Source of the DNA: Leptobrachium leishanense
Lineage: Eukaryota; Chordata; Amphibia; Anura; Megophryidae
Length of the DNA: 64,000 bases
Direction of reading: 5' to 3'
Assembly: GCA_009667805.1 (NCBI GenBank)
Contig: CM019065.1
Coordinates: 148,836,101-148,900,100, forward strand
The notes under the pieces are model-generated. The model worked only from the letters and a program-made list of their open reading frames with translations, was not told the origin of the DNA and did no database searches. This document shows positions 43,201-51,796 of this stretch, piece after piece. The position numbers and the translations under genes are program-made. Within the stretch, counting starts at the first letter, position 1. Each line of letters begins with the position of its first letter.

Positions 43201-46200
43201 CCATGCTTTGACGGGTAGACTTTCTAAACGTCTAGATGGAGGCCTCTGTCTACCAGCATGAGAAATGCAGGCACTATTTTTCCAATTGGTTCCCCCATCA
43301 TGACTGTTACTGGATTTACTGGATGAGACCAAGGGATCCCCCAAAACCCCCCCCCCCCCCGAGAATTCCAGCCTCCCCTACCTGCTCAAACATTTGTCAA
43401 TTCCTGAATGCATACAGGGTTATTCAGAGAGCGGTGAAAACCAGAGTGACTGGAGAAGTGAAAATTCTAGGTCAAAATAGCCAACTTGGAAAGTGAGATA
43501 AAAGGGAGAATTTTTTTGGTTTGGCTATTTTAACCTTCGCATTTTCACTTCTGGTTTTCACCGCTCTCTGAATAACCCTGATAGTCTCAATCCCACACCC
43601 ATTTTTTTTCTAGGACTACGATATTGGTTGGGTTTTGTGGTAGTATAACCAAACCATTCGGTGACCATTTGCAGGTCTTCCCTGTCCCTTACGCTGCAGC
43701 CCAGGTTTCAAGAGGGGATGTTCTGCCACACGTAGTCCAAGACAATCAGCCATTTGTACCCTCTTTTAGATATTCCTGTTCTTTTACGCGTCATGTGCGT
43801 GTATCCTGGTTATTAGAAGACTGATCCAACAATAAAAAGACTTGGAGGGGGCTGATTTTATGGTTTGTAGGAGCTGACACACCGCTTTGTAACATGATGG
43901 CTGTGGTGGTGATGACGAATTTTACAAGTGCATTAGTAATCTCCAACTTTGTTTTCCAGCCTTGCTATCTGAGGGATTGGGAGTTACAAGTGCATTTCAA
44001 GATCCATGGCCAGGGCAAGAAGAACCTGAACGGAGATGGTTTTGCCATCTGGTACACTAAAGACAGGATGCAGCATGGTAAGTGTCCGTGTCCTGCTAAG
44101 ACCTTCCAACTCCTCTTCACGCCATTAATTGATCTTTCATGCTACAGGTTCAGTGTTCGGGAGTAAAGATAACTTCATTGGGTTAGGAGTTTTTGTAGAC
44201 ACATATCCAAATGAAGAAAAGCAACACGAGGTGAGTGTGTTTGAGTACCAAGTGCCACCTTTGATTTTGAATGCAGTGTAGGTATGTCATACATGATGCC
44301 GGACTAGTCCATTTAGTCTCTAGGGATATAACCACAACACTAATCTTCAAACATCAAGTAGACCAAGGCTTGACAAAGCCAGGAGCCTGGTAGCCTCTGG
44401 CTCCTAGAATTTTACTCCTGGCGCTTAAATTTCCAGTTTATTTTACGCCAATCTAAAAGCAGTCTTTGGCATCTAAAAACATCTAGTTTTTTTCCTGTCT
44501 CCTACATTGTGTGTGTGTGTGTGTGTGTGTGTTCCAATGACAACAGAGCAAAGAAAACAATATCACAACATCACAATGTACAGATGTTAACAACACAAAT
44601 AATATATATCTCAGAGCGGCCAAACTGATATTAGAAGCAATGGTCTACACTTCTAGGCACAAAAAAGTAGCCAAAAGACCCAACAGCATAAAGCACCAGG
44701 TAACAAAGTGATAAATAAATAGAAGCCGCTAAAAATCATAATTTGGGTCAGCACAAACCAACTCGCAGAGGCAAGGTTCCCAACGTTTTGGCGAGGATTC
44801 GCCTTTATCAAGGTATATCCTCGCCAAAACATTGGGTCCTAGCTTTTGTAGCTGGCTCCTAGATTCAAAGCAAATTTGTCAAGCCCTGTGTAGACGACTG
44901 CACAATGCAGTTTTACAACCATGATGGGGTCACGCCTAACTTGAAGGGGGGGGGGTGGATGGACCACTCGATCCATCATGACCATTAAATTAATGTGACT
45001 GTAGTGTCCTTTTTCATTTTTAAATGTAGTTCTTCTATTTTCTGTAACTCTGCATGAGGTCAGACTCATTAGGTTTATTCATGGTTAGCAAGCCCTAAAA
45101 GGGCAATAACAATTCCAGCACTACCGATCCTTTTTTTTTTTTTTTTCTTCTTTCTAAACCCACATGCATTACTCAGTTTCAGCTGCAGAAAATAGCAATG
45201 CCTATTTCCACTGCGTCCCTTGCTGCACGTTTACTGAATCATCAGCCTAGTATCTACCAGACCCATTTTACCAAGTTTTATCTGTTTATGTATTTTTGAG
45301 TTGACTGTTATACTTAATTGTTCCTGCCAACCATTTGTGTTCAGTTAAATTTACATGGGTTGATCGCTCTCTGTAACTAAGTGGGCCTGTTTGTGTATCG
45401 CTGTGTGTTCTTTCTCTCCTGTGCTTCTGGATGGCAGTCTCAGAAGAAGCGCTACTCCCCAGGGATACAGGTATTGCAGTTTCTGTCTATTTATATGCCA
45501 ATTGGCTGGGTCTCATTGTTTTTGTTTTGACCCAAAGGAACAAAATAAGCCGCAGCTGCAGACTTGCATTATGATAACTTTCATCCAGAGATAATCATAT
45601 ATTTGACTTATTCATGAACACTTACTGGGATTTTCAATCTTCTGTGCATATGAGCATACAGATACACCGCTCCCTCCAGTTTTGCAGGAATCCATCTGAT
45701 AAACAGAGCATACTATATTGTTTGCATTGCTTTAAACTATAGCCGTGGCTTCCCACAATGACCTGATTTTAAGGAGCACGCTAATAAAAATGAGAAAAAT
45801 CCCACAGCTCCATATTTATTTATTTTTGTCCTTTTTTAAATAATTTGACAGATTCTGGTGACATGTGCCTAATTATTTATTCTATTCCTTTAGTTCAGGT
45901 TAAAATATTGACCTTTTCTCCTTTGGCATCTGCTGCTTCTCTATTAGCTGAGTAGGCTGCTGTATGCCATGCATGGTGCAGGGTTCCTTTGTGTCTTATT
46001 TATGTTTGATACTATATAAATGTTGGTGATAATAAGTAGACGCTGGGACTGCTACAGTTATACAAAAAAGGGAGGTGGGGGAGGGGCGTCCGTTTTGGTT
46101 TTCAGTTTGGTCATTGTCAGCTCGGTCCTCGTTTTCCTCTGTAGTTGTATTCCCGTAACTGCTAAAAAGCCATATATGAGTCAATTTGTGGCAGATGGCT

Positions 46201-49200
46201 CCTGACATAAGATCTGTGCAGCTGACGCCACATTGTAAATTTTAACCCATCTCCTGTATTATTTCTTCTTCCTTCAGCGTGTGTTCCCTTATATCTCTGC
46301 CATGGTAAGCAACGGGTCTCTGATATATGACCACAGCCGAGATGGACGGCCCACCGAGCTTGGAGGCTGTACCGCTATGGTTAGGAACCTTGACCATGAC
46401 ACGTTCCTCTTTATTCGTTACGTGAAACGCCGACTCACGGTGAGGCTTTGCTGTCTGAAAATAATATGATCACATACATTGTTCATGTATGATTTCATAT
46501 TTTAATGTGGTTTTCTCTTTGACCTATATGTCCTGGAAAGTTGATATATTCTACACACACGCACACACACTTTTGTGCTTGTTGAGGTCAGAGGGTAATG
46601 AGCCCTTGCACAGCATGATGTGGAAAAAGTGTTTTCCTTTGTAATATCCAGTTTGTGCATCACATCGTTATGTATTGTGTATGAAGTGCTTATTAAAGAA
46701 ATATGGGAATCAGTCCAGATTTTGTAAAGAGGCCGATTCTGATCTGGCCTTTATGGTCAATTTAACACTTTCACTACCATATAGCGTATACTCGGTCTTC
46801 AAAAGCACCTGATGGTGTTCCAGTTGTGAACTGGACTCGCTGTAGTGTAATTCTAGAGCAAAGTTTCAACACAAATGACAGCCGAGGTGCTAAAACGGTA
46901 TGATCAGCTTGCAGTTTCATAGTTACTTTCCATTAGACACGCTATACTAGAGATGCAGTAGCAGCTTTTGGCAAGCAGATGGATCTCAAATAGTTCATAC
47001 AGTAAGAATAAGATGCTTTTGAGATTTTCACGGTGTGGCTACTGGAAAACTATCTTCCATAAATAAAATTATACGTATTTGGTAGCGCGATGGTAATCGC
47101 TTCTCGGGACTCAGGTGCCTCTCATAATGTGCATCATCCACATGGATTTTATAAAAGGAAGCAAAAATACATATAATAGTGCAGGGTGTATTAATAAAAT
47201 ATTTGTAAATGCTGCAAGATTAATCCACTCACAAATACAGAGCCCTATCACTGGCTCTGAGTGGTTAGATGCACCTGGGTCTTTTTTTCTTTTTTATTCT
47301 GAAGGTAACCTACACCTTTTACAATCAATAGCTCCTCTTATTCGTCGGATATAGGAGGTAACATGGAGACAAACTTCCTTGTGCAGATCAACCAATCAAA
47401 TCGTGAATTAATACAGGTGCGGTGTCAACTCACATTTGGTGGAGCTTTTAGCCAAGCTCTAGGTGGTATAGCTTGTGGATTTATCAGTGGGTCAAATCCA
47501 CGAAAACCCCGAAAGATCGTCGATTTGGACATGAGGGGACAATTTCACCCTAATTAAGGGTACTATTTATACCAGCATTGTACAATATCCTGTAAACCAG
47601 CTGAGGAAGCCGCAGTGCGCGGCGAAACGTGTCCTGGCTATCTGGCTGAGCCAGATTTAATATATTTTATGTTTTATTAAAGATTTTTTTATTCACTTGC
47701 CCCAATGTCCTGGAATCTTTCGGGGTTTTCGTGCATTTGACCCACTGATAAATCCACAAGCTATACCACCTAGAGCTTGGCTAAAAGCTCCACCAAATGT
47801 GAGTTGACACCCCACCTGTATTAATTCACGATTTGATTGGTTGATCTGCACAAGGAAGTTTGTCTCTGTTTCCTCCTATATCCGACGAATAAGAGGAGCT
47901 ATTGACTGTATAAGGTGTACCCACACCTTATACAGTCAATAGCTCCTCTTATTCGTCGGATATAGGAGGAAATAAAAGAATAAAAAGAAAAAAAGACCCA
48001 GATGCATCTAACCACTCAGAGCCAGTGACAGGGCTCTGTATTTGTGAGTGGATTAATCTTGCAGCATTTACAAATATTTTATTAATACACCCTGTACTAT
48101 TATATGTATTTTTGCTTCCTTTTATAAAATCCATGTGGATGATGCACATTATGAGAGGCACCTGAGTCCCGAGAAGCGATTACCATTGCGCTACCAGATA
48201 CGTATAATTTTGTTTACTGTCACCTTGGTTTGGGGGAAACCTCTACATATCTGGTCTGGCATTGGGATACTGGTGTTGGTACATATTTGGGCGCTAACCA
48301 TTCTTTCTGCATTTGTATCTTCCATAAATGTTCTGGGTCCTGATGGCAGTTTTATGGAAAATCACTTGGTGGTGAAGATTTTGAAAAGAAACCCTCAAGG
48401 CTTTAATTTCCTTATACTAATGCATTGCCTCTTGATATTACCCTTTCCTCCCTTTTGTGTAAAAAAATAATTAACCATCACCCAAATGGTCTAATTTTGT
48501 AAAATAATTTTTTTCCCCAATATTTTCTGGTCCAAATACTTCCATTTTCTGTCACTTTCAGGTCATGATAGACATAGAAGGAAAGCAGGAGTGGAAGGAC
48601 TGCTTAGATGTGCCTGGTGTGCGCCTGCCTAGAGGATACTATTTTGGTACCTCCGCCGTCACTGGAGACCTTTCAGGTAGCGTTCTCTATATAGCATTGT
48701 TTCCCAACCCTGGTCCTCAAGTCCCCATAACAAGCCAGATTTTAAGGATTCCCTTGTAGACTGAATCCTGTAATCACTGAGCAGCAAATCATATCACCTG
48801 TGCTGTGCAGCGGTGTATCTTGGCCTAGGGCGGCAGTTTACAAGGGGCGGTGCCCTGCCGCTCAATGGGACCCAGCTAGACCTGCTGCGGTCAGTTCGTG
48901 AATATGGCCTCTGAGCGTTTCTGTTGCTGAGCTGCAGCCCTGGAAGGAAGTGGTCATATGAAGTCACTTCCTCCCAGTGCTCCACCATGCTGCCGGGAAG
49001 GAGAGGTGGCTCGCAGGACCACAGCAGCCAGCCCCCAGGTCAATGAAATGAAAGAGGTGTGTGTGTGTGGGGGGGTTGGGGGTTAAATGAAATGAAAAGA
49101 GTTGGGGCGTTTGGAATGAAATGAGTTTTATTGCTGTGCAGCTGTGATACGCTCATACACACTGCACATTTCTGTGGATTTTATTGTTCAACCAATTAGA

Positions 49201-51796
49201 GCGGCTGTGATCCAGTATACTTGACATGCATGGGCTGATCCTTGTAAAAATGGGTGAATTTAAACCTTTCATTTTATTTGATTTATCTCAATAGATACAA
49301 CATTTGAAATGGTATACAAAACATAATTGGTGTCCACTTTTAAATAGAGAGGAAAAGGTGGAGCCTAAAGAGGAAGAACAGAGTTTCACCAGGAAGGGGT
49401 GTGTCAAATTTAAATTAGGGGGTGCATGAGTTTAGTCAGGCCTTGGGCAGCACAAAAGCTAAATACACCACTGGTGCTGTACTTCAGATATCTGGAAAAC
49501 CTGACCTGTTGGGGGACTTGAGGACTAGGGTTGGGAAACACTGCTATATAGTATTGTATGTGCGATACACAACGAACGTTTGGTTTGTTTTAGTAATCTT
49601 TTTATAACTGGTGTTCCTGCTGTCTGTGGATAATTGTTTTGTATTTAGGATTATCACAACAAATCAATCTCCTTAACCTCCCTGGCGTTACGATTCTGAC
49701 ATTTTAGATGTCAGAATTGTTACAATTTATTTGGCCCCCTAGCGGTATCGTAGTGTGGCTTGGGGTTAATTTCATTGCTGAAAGTGGTAACCCCGAGGTT
49801 GCCTGTACCTGCGCTCTCTTGCTGTACCCGGCTGTTGCCGCCGGACGATTGCAACGTCCTACTTCCTGATTCCCTTCTCGCGAGTATGCCGTGATCGCCG
49901 GAGTAGAATGCAATCCCGGAAGTCAGCGAGGGAGTGCAGGTACAGGTATGTATCCAGCCTAAGTGTAGCTTGGTTACCGCTTTCAGCACTGAAAGTTAAC
50001 CCCCAGCCACACTCGGGAAAACCGCCAGGAGGGTTAATTGCTTCTCATCCCCCTAATGTAGGCCATGTACTCTATTGTTTGTCATTTTTGCCACCACACC
50101 CTGTTTCCCATACAAACTCCTAAGACTTGTTAGTGTTTGGGGAGAGATATACAGCACAACCATCAGAGTTCTGGCTGGATAACAGTCCTCCTGGATACCT
50201 TTACAATGTAGTCACCAGATAAATAAGGGTAGATTTTGCGCCAGTGGAAATAAATAAATTTAAAAAAAAAAAATATTAGATGAAAGTTTAAGAAAAAAAT
50301 TATTTAAACAGCAAACCAAACGCGTTTCACCTGTTACACAGGCTTCTTCAGTGGCAAAAACAAAACAATCTGTTTTAACAGGTGAAACGCGTATCCAGGA
50401 GGACTGTTTTTGGGGTAAGCAGGTAACCCAATAATACCTGACACGTCTCCATTTGAGGGCTGGCAGCTCTCACTCTGTGTGAGTATGAGCAATTACGTAT
50501 ATTACTAAGCTTTCCCTGATCAGACAATATTGCACCATATGCGCTTTTCTGGGGGGTTTTTGAGGTCCTACGTGTAAGAAGGCTTCACCTGGTATTCTGC
50601 TTAAAGCCACCTGCCAAAGTAGGCCACTTTTTCTATAAGGGACACCTTCAATCTTGTGCCTTTCCTCTGGGGACTTCTATGAAGCACTAAACCCACACCC
50701 ATCATCCCTTTCATGATATTTGTATGTGGATATTGGGAAGTGTCCAATGGGGTGGAAGCGAATCTAGGGGCAACTAAGCGCCTGGGGAAATTATTTTTTC
50801 TTTTAACGCTGTAGCAGGTTCACCTTTGGTCCAGTCAACCCCAGTTGCTGTTACAGTCGTCTTCCACACTAACATTCCACTCAGGACAAATGGTAGAGAG
50901 GAAAAAAATCATAATGTTCCTGTGATTGCCTTGTTAAAAAAAAAGTACACTTATCAGATTATATATTTTTATCAATTTTAAGCAAGCCATACTAAATGAG
51001 GATTGCAGGATCCATTCAACACGTTGCACCCCCGCATACTAAATTTATACCTTTTAATACATTCTGTATCCTTTAAACATTAACAATATACTGTTAATTA
51101 AAAGGGATTTCATTCAGGCACAAGCTTGGAGCATCACCTGCTCTATTAACCTCTGAAGCCTAACCTGGATCTGTGTCCTGGTGATTGTGAATAATACAGT
51201 TACAGTTCACATTCTTGAAAACCAGAGGATTCTCCATATTCTATTTCTGGTAGAGTAGCTTGTATATAAAATCAAATTTATATATTTGCGTGACAAGCCT
51301 GCTTACCCCGCACAGCTGTTTAAAAACAAGTAACATTGCTTGTTCCTTTGTTTCTCGCCGTTTCAAACCTGATGAAGTGTCTGCTCTGTCCACAGATAAC
51401 CATGATGTTATATCTCTTAAGCTGTACCAGCTGAGTGTGGAGAGATCTCCCGCAGAAGAAGCTGTAGATAAAGAAGTATTCATACCCAGTGTAGACAACA
51501 TGAAGCTGCCTGGAGGTAATGAGAACTTCTATTTCATTTCTACATTTTTCCCTATTTGCTGTGGACTTACAGGACATTTTAAGTCTCTGCTTCCACTTAT
51601 TTTATTGTCTCTCTCCCCACACCCTGACTTTCTTCTTTATTTTCCTTTTTTAGTTGATGACCACTCAGAATCCATGAGTGGTTTTGCTCTCTTCCTCATC
51701 ATCTTCTTCTCTATACTGGGTCTGGTGTTTGCTGGAGTCATTTTGCTAATTGTGTACAACAAGTGGCAGGAAAGAAGCCGAAAACACTTCTACTGA
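37104..51796 (+). CDS. LMAN2L: LMAN2L gene (VIP36-like protein, L-type lectin), nine coding exons
   Basis: Joined exons give 352 residues with, or 341 without, the 33-nt exon 5; the human protein is about 348 or 359. Order: signal peptide (residues ~1-37), L-type lectin domain, short stalk, one membrane helix (GFALFLIIFFSILGLVFAGV) and a cytosolic tail YNKWQERSRKHFY. The lectin domain binds high-mannose glycans on cargo in the early secretory pathway. Ligand-site blocks VDTYPNEE and NGSLIYDHSRDGR and the two Cys (GGCTA, KDCLDV) are present. RPTELGGCTA, VDNMKLP and YNKWQE identify LMAN2L rather than LMAN2. The human tail is thought to have an arginine-based ER signal (RKR); here it reads RKH. 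All splice sites are GT-AG and all phases agree, so the gene looks functional. Confidence 0.95.
37517..38870 (+). repeat. G-rich minisatellite in LMAN2L intron 1, about 45 units
   Basis: GGATCAGACGTGAGGTAC followed by A/G and a run of 5 to 13 G repeats about every 30 bp. Early units have TACGGGGGG, later ones TACAAGGGGGGGG, so the array changes type along its length. The G-runs are on the transcribed gene's sense strand. Peptides in this stretch (YLTSDPTPP on the other strand) are artefacts. Confidence 0.97.
39063..39181 (+). CDS. LMAN2L: LMAN2L coding exon 2
   Basis: Acceptor TTTTCAG. Codes for GVGSSSSSLWDLLGNVLV, TPQYVRLTPDLQSKQG and WNRV. Donor GTGAGT; ends in phase 0. Confidence 0.95.
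39440..39605 (+). repeat. LINE-type 3' tail in intron 2
   Basis: TATGAGCAGGGCCCTCTACA, then AAAGCGCTGCGGAAACTGTT and a CTATATAAATGATGACAATA end. Same family as 10540-10675. Confidence 0.6.
39831..40105. mobile_element. hAT-type MITE, GGCCCCGTTCACACTGCG ends
   Basis: TAAGGCCCCGTTCACACTGC at the left and GTGTGAACGAGGCCTTA at the right. Inside, GCGCGATTTTG/CAAAATCCGCGCG-type foldback. In LMAN2L intron 2. Confidence 0.8.
40108..40247. mobile_element. hAT-type MITE, CAGGGGTC family
   Basis: Left end CAGGGGTCCGCAACATTGGC, then AGATGTTTTGGAAATACA; right end ACTTCTGACCCGTG. Two bp after the previous MITE. Confidence 0.6.
40462..40660 (+). repeat. tRNA-derived SINE in intron 2
   Basis: GGCTGGGTGGAGTAGAGGTA (box A region), GGGTTCGATCCC (box B, 40525), then CCTCTCCAGTAAGTGTCCTT, GGGCAAGACATCTAAC. 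Fuller than the copy at 14157. Confidence 0.75.
40672..40826. mobile_element. Palindromic MITE, CAGGGTTATTCAGAGAG family
   Basis: GGGGCTATTCAGAGAGAGGT versus CTCTTTCTGAATAGCCCTG, with the same middle (GGGAGAATTTTTCTGGTTTG) as 35491-35674. Confidence 0.65.
41014..42598 (-). mobile_element. Tc1-like transposon in LMAN2L intron 2
   Basis: Inverted ends CCAGGTCCAGAAATATTGGG (left) and CCCAATATTTCTGGACCTGA (right), extending through GACACAATTCTAACATCTTT. TA on both sides (41012-41013 and 42599-42600). Confidence 0.9.
41259..42252 (-). pseudogene. Tc1-family transposase, one frameshift and a small deletion
   Basis: Start ATG at 42252 (MRSKELSLSVKQAIIRLKKQ). Helix-turn-helix: IREIARTLGVAKTTVWNILK; then RPGRPRKT. 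Catalytic blocks: LWRDETKINLY, TVQMDNDPKHTAKATK and, after a one-base loss near 41508, [16 protein letters not shown], so DD and E are all present. About a dozen residues between YQSDGK and SSVKHGGGSVMAW seem to be missing compared with family members. The C-terminus IDCKGFATKY ends at 41259. Confidence 0.88.
43418..43581. mobile_element. Palindromic MITE, CAGGGTTATTCAGAGAGCG family
   Basis: CAGGGTTATTCAGAGAGCGG and CCGCTCTCTGAATAACCCTG, with the ATAGCC...GGCTAT foldback in the middle. Intron 2 of LMAN2L, about 380 bp before exon 3. Confidence 0.75.
43960..44077 (+). CDS. LMAN2L: LMAN2L coding exon 3
   Basis: Acceptor TTTTCCAG. Codes for PCYLRDWELQVHFKIHGQGK, then GDGFAIWYTKDRMQHG, the core lectin strands. 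Donor GTAAGT; phase 1. Confidence 0.95.
44148..44230 (+). CDS. LMAN2L: LMAN2L coding exon 4
   Basis: Only 70 bp after exon 3. Acceptor GCTACAG. Codes for SVFGSKDNFIGLGVFVDTYP and NEEKQHE, with the Asp and Asn expected to bind calcium and sugar. Donor GTGAGT; phase 0. Confidence 0.95.
44371..44892. mobile_element. hAT-type MITE (CAGGGCTTGACAAA) with a Penelope-derived insert
   Basis: Left AAGGCTTGACAAAGCCAGGA, right AAATTTGTCAAGCCCTG. Shared CTGGCTCCTAGA on both sides. The middle contains a (GT)n run at 44509-44531 and, around 44760-44830, a Penelope-like fragment. Confidence 0.6.
44772..44815 (-). ncRNA. Degenerate hammerhead-like motif
   Basis: On the minus strand: CCTTGATAAAGGCGA...TCGCCAAAACGTTGGG. 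Stem II GGCGA/TCGCC is good, but the core has an extra T and GAAAC is changed to AAAAC. A relic of the Penelope-type motif. Confidence 0.4.
45438..45470 (+). CDS. LMAN2L: LMAN2L microexon 5 (33 nt, probably alternative)
   Basis: Bounded by CAG at 45437 and GTATTG at 45471, it codes for SQKKRYSPGIQ in phase 0 between exons 4 and 6. The human gene has a known isoform with an 11-residue insert of very similar sequence at this point. Inclusion or skipping keeps the frame. Confidence 0.85.
46278..46439 (+). CDS. LMAN2L: LMAN2L coding exon 6
   Basis: Acceptor CCTTCAG. Codes for RVFPYISAMVSNGSLIYDHS, RDGRPTELGGCTAMVRN and the strand ending RRLT. Donor GTGAGG; phase 0. Confidence 0.95.
47597..47637 (+). 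ncRNA. Hammerhead-ribozyme-like motif
   Basis: Stem I CCAG (47597-47600)/CTGG (47634-47637); core CTGAGGA (47601-47607); one extra A; stem II GCCGC/GCGGC (47609-47613, 47619-47623); GAAA (47624-47627); stem III of two pairs (A-U, C-G) around GT; cleavage would follow C47633. The best of the four motifs in this window. Confidence 0.7.
47869..47972. repeat. Perfect 50-bp hairpin
   Basis: 47869-47918 and 47923-47972 are exact complements around a 4-base loop (ACCC). It interrupts the right arm of the Penelope-derived insertion; the left arm has only one side of it. Confidence 0.9.
48562..48676 (+). CDS. LMAN2L: LMAN2L coding exon 7
   Basis: Acceptor CTTTCAG. Codes for VMIDIEGKQEWKDCLDV, PGVRLPRGYYFGTSAVTGDL. 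Donor GTAGCG (weak at +5) at 48677; a hAT insertion starts 18 bp into the intron. Confidence 0.93.
48695..49543. mobile_element. hAT MITE in LMAN2L intron 7, with 8-bp TSD
   Basis: CTATATAG at 48687-48694 and 49544-49551. Ends CATTGTTTCCCAACCC and GGGTTGGGAAACACTG. A shorter uninterrupted relative is at 52511-52682. It starts 19 bp after the exon 7 splice junction and is itself split by another hAT element. Confidence 0.88.
48808..49473. mobile_element. hAT-type element nested in the hAT MITE
   Basis: Ends CAGCGGTGTATCTTGG and CTAAATACACCACTG. Flanks GTGCTGTG (48800-48807) and GTGCTGTA (49474-49481) match at 7 of 8. No transposase frame inside. Confidence 0.75.
49677..50033. mobile_element. 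piggyBac-type MITE with TTAA target
   Basis: TTAA at 49673-49676 and 50034-50037. Ends CCTCCCTGGCGTTACG and ACCGCCAGGAGGG; internal GAGTGCAGGTACAGGTATGT and AGCCACACTCGGGAAAACCG match 3714-4102. Confidence 0.8.
50180..50809. repeat. Penelope-derived fragment
   Basis: AACAGTCCTCCTGGATAC (50181) returns as GTATCCAGGAGGACTGTT (50390), and ACGCGTTTCACCTGTTA (50320) as TAACAGGTGAAACGCGT (50375). The right part ends GCGCCTGGGGAAATTATTTT, like the 3' tails of the other Penelope-type insertions. I find no target duplication. Confidence 0.5.
50315..50355 (-). ncRNA. Hammerhead-ribozyme-like motif
   Basis: Minus strand: stem I GCCA/TGGT, core CTGAAGA, one extra A, stem II GCCTGT/ACAGGT (with a G-U pair), GAAA, minimal stem III in ACGCGT, U at the cleavage position. 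Confidence 0.6.
51396..51515 (+). CDS. LMAN2L: LMAN2L coding exon 8
   Basis: Acceptor TCCACAG. Codes for DNHDVISLKLYQLSVERSP and FIPSVDNMKLPG, the end of the lectin domain and the stalk. Donor GTAATG; phase 1. Confidence 0.93.
51654..51796 (+). CDS. LMAN2L: LMAN2L coding exon 9
   Basis: Acceptor TTTTTTAG. Codes for VDDHSESMSG, the membrane helix and the tail ending RSRKHFY, then TGA at 51794-51796. Confidence 0.93.

Larger units (their letters stand above)
47065..48315. mobile_element. Non-coding Penelope-derived insertion with inverted arms and 14-bp TSD
   Basis: TATCTTCCATAAAT lies at 47051-47064 and 48316-48329. The left arm (47065 to about 47545) and right arm (about 47715-48211) are reverse complements (GGTAGCGCGATGGTAATCGC versus GCGATTACCATTGCGCTACC). 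The spacer (about 47546-47714) holds a hammerhead-like motif. The right arm has an extra 104-bp tail (48212-48315) ending near GGGCGCTAACCATTCTTTCT. No RT or GIY-YIG coding sequence. In LMAN2L intron 6. Confidence 0.82.

Noticed and set aside
37104..51796. Assignment of the lectin gene to LMAN2 (VIP36)
   Set aside because: RPTELGGCTA, VDNMKLP, YNKWQE and the 11-residue microexon point to LMAN2L; the LMAN2-type stalk is absent.
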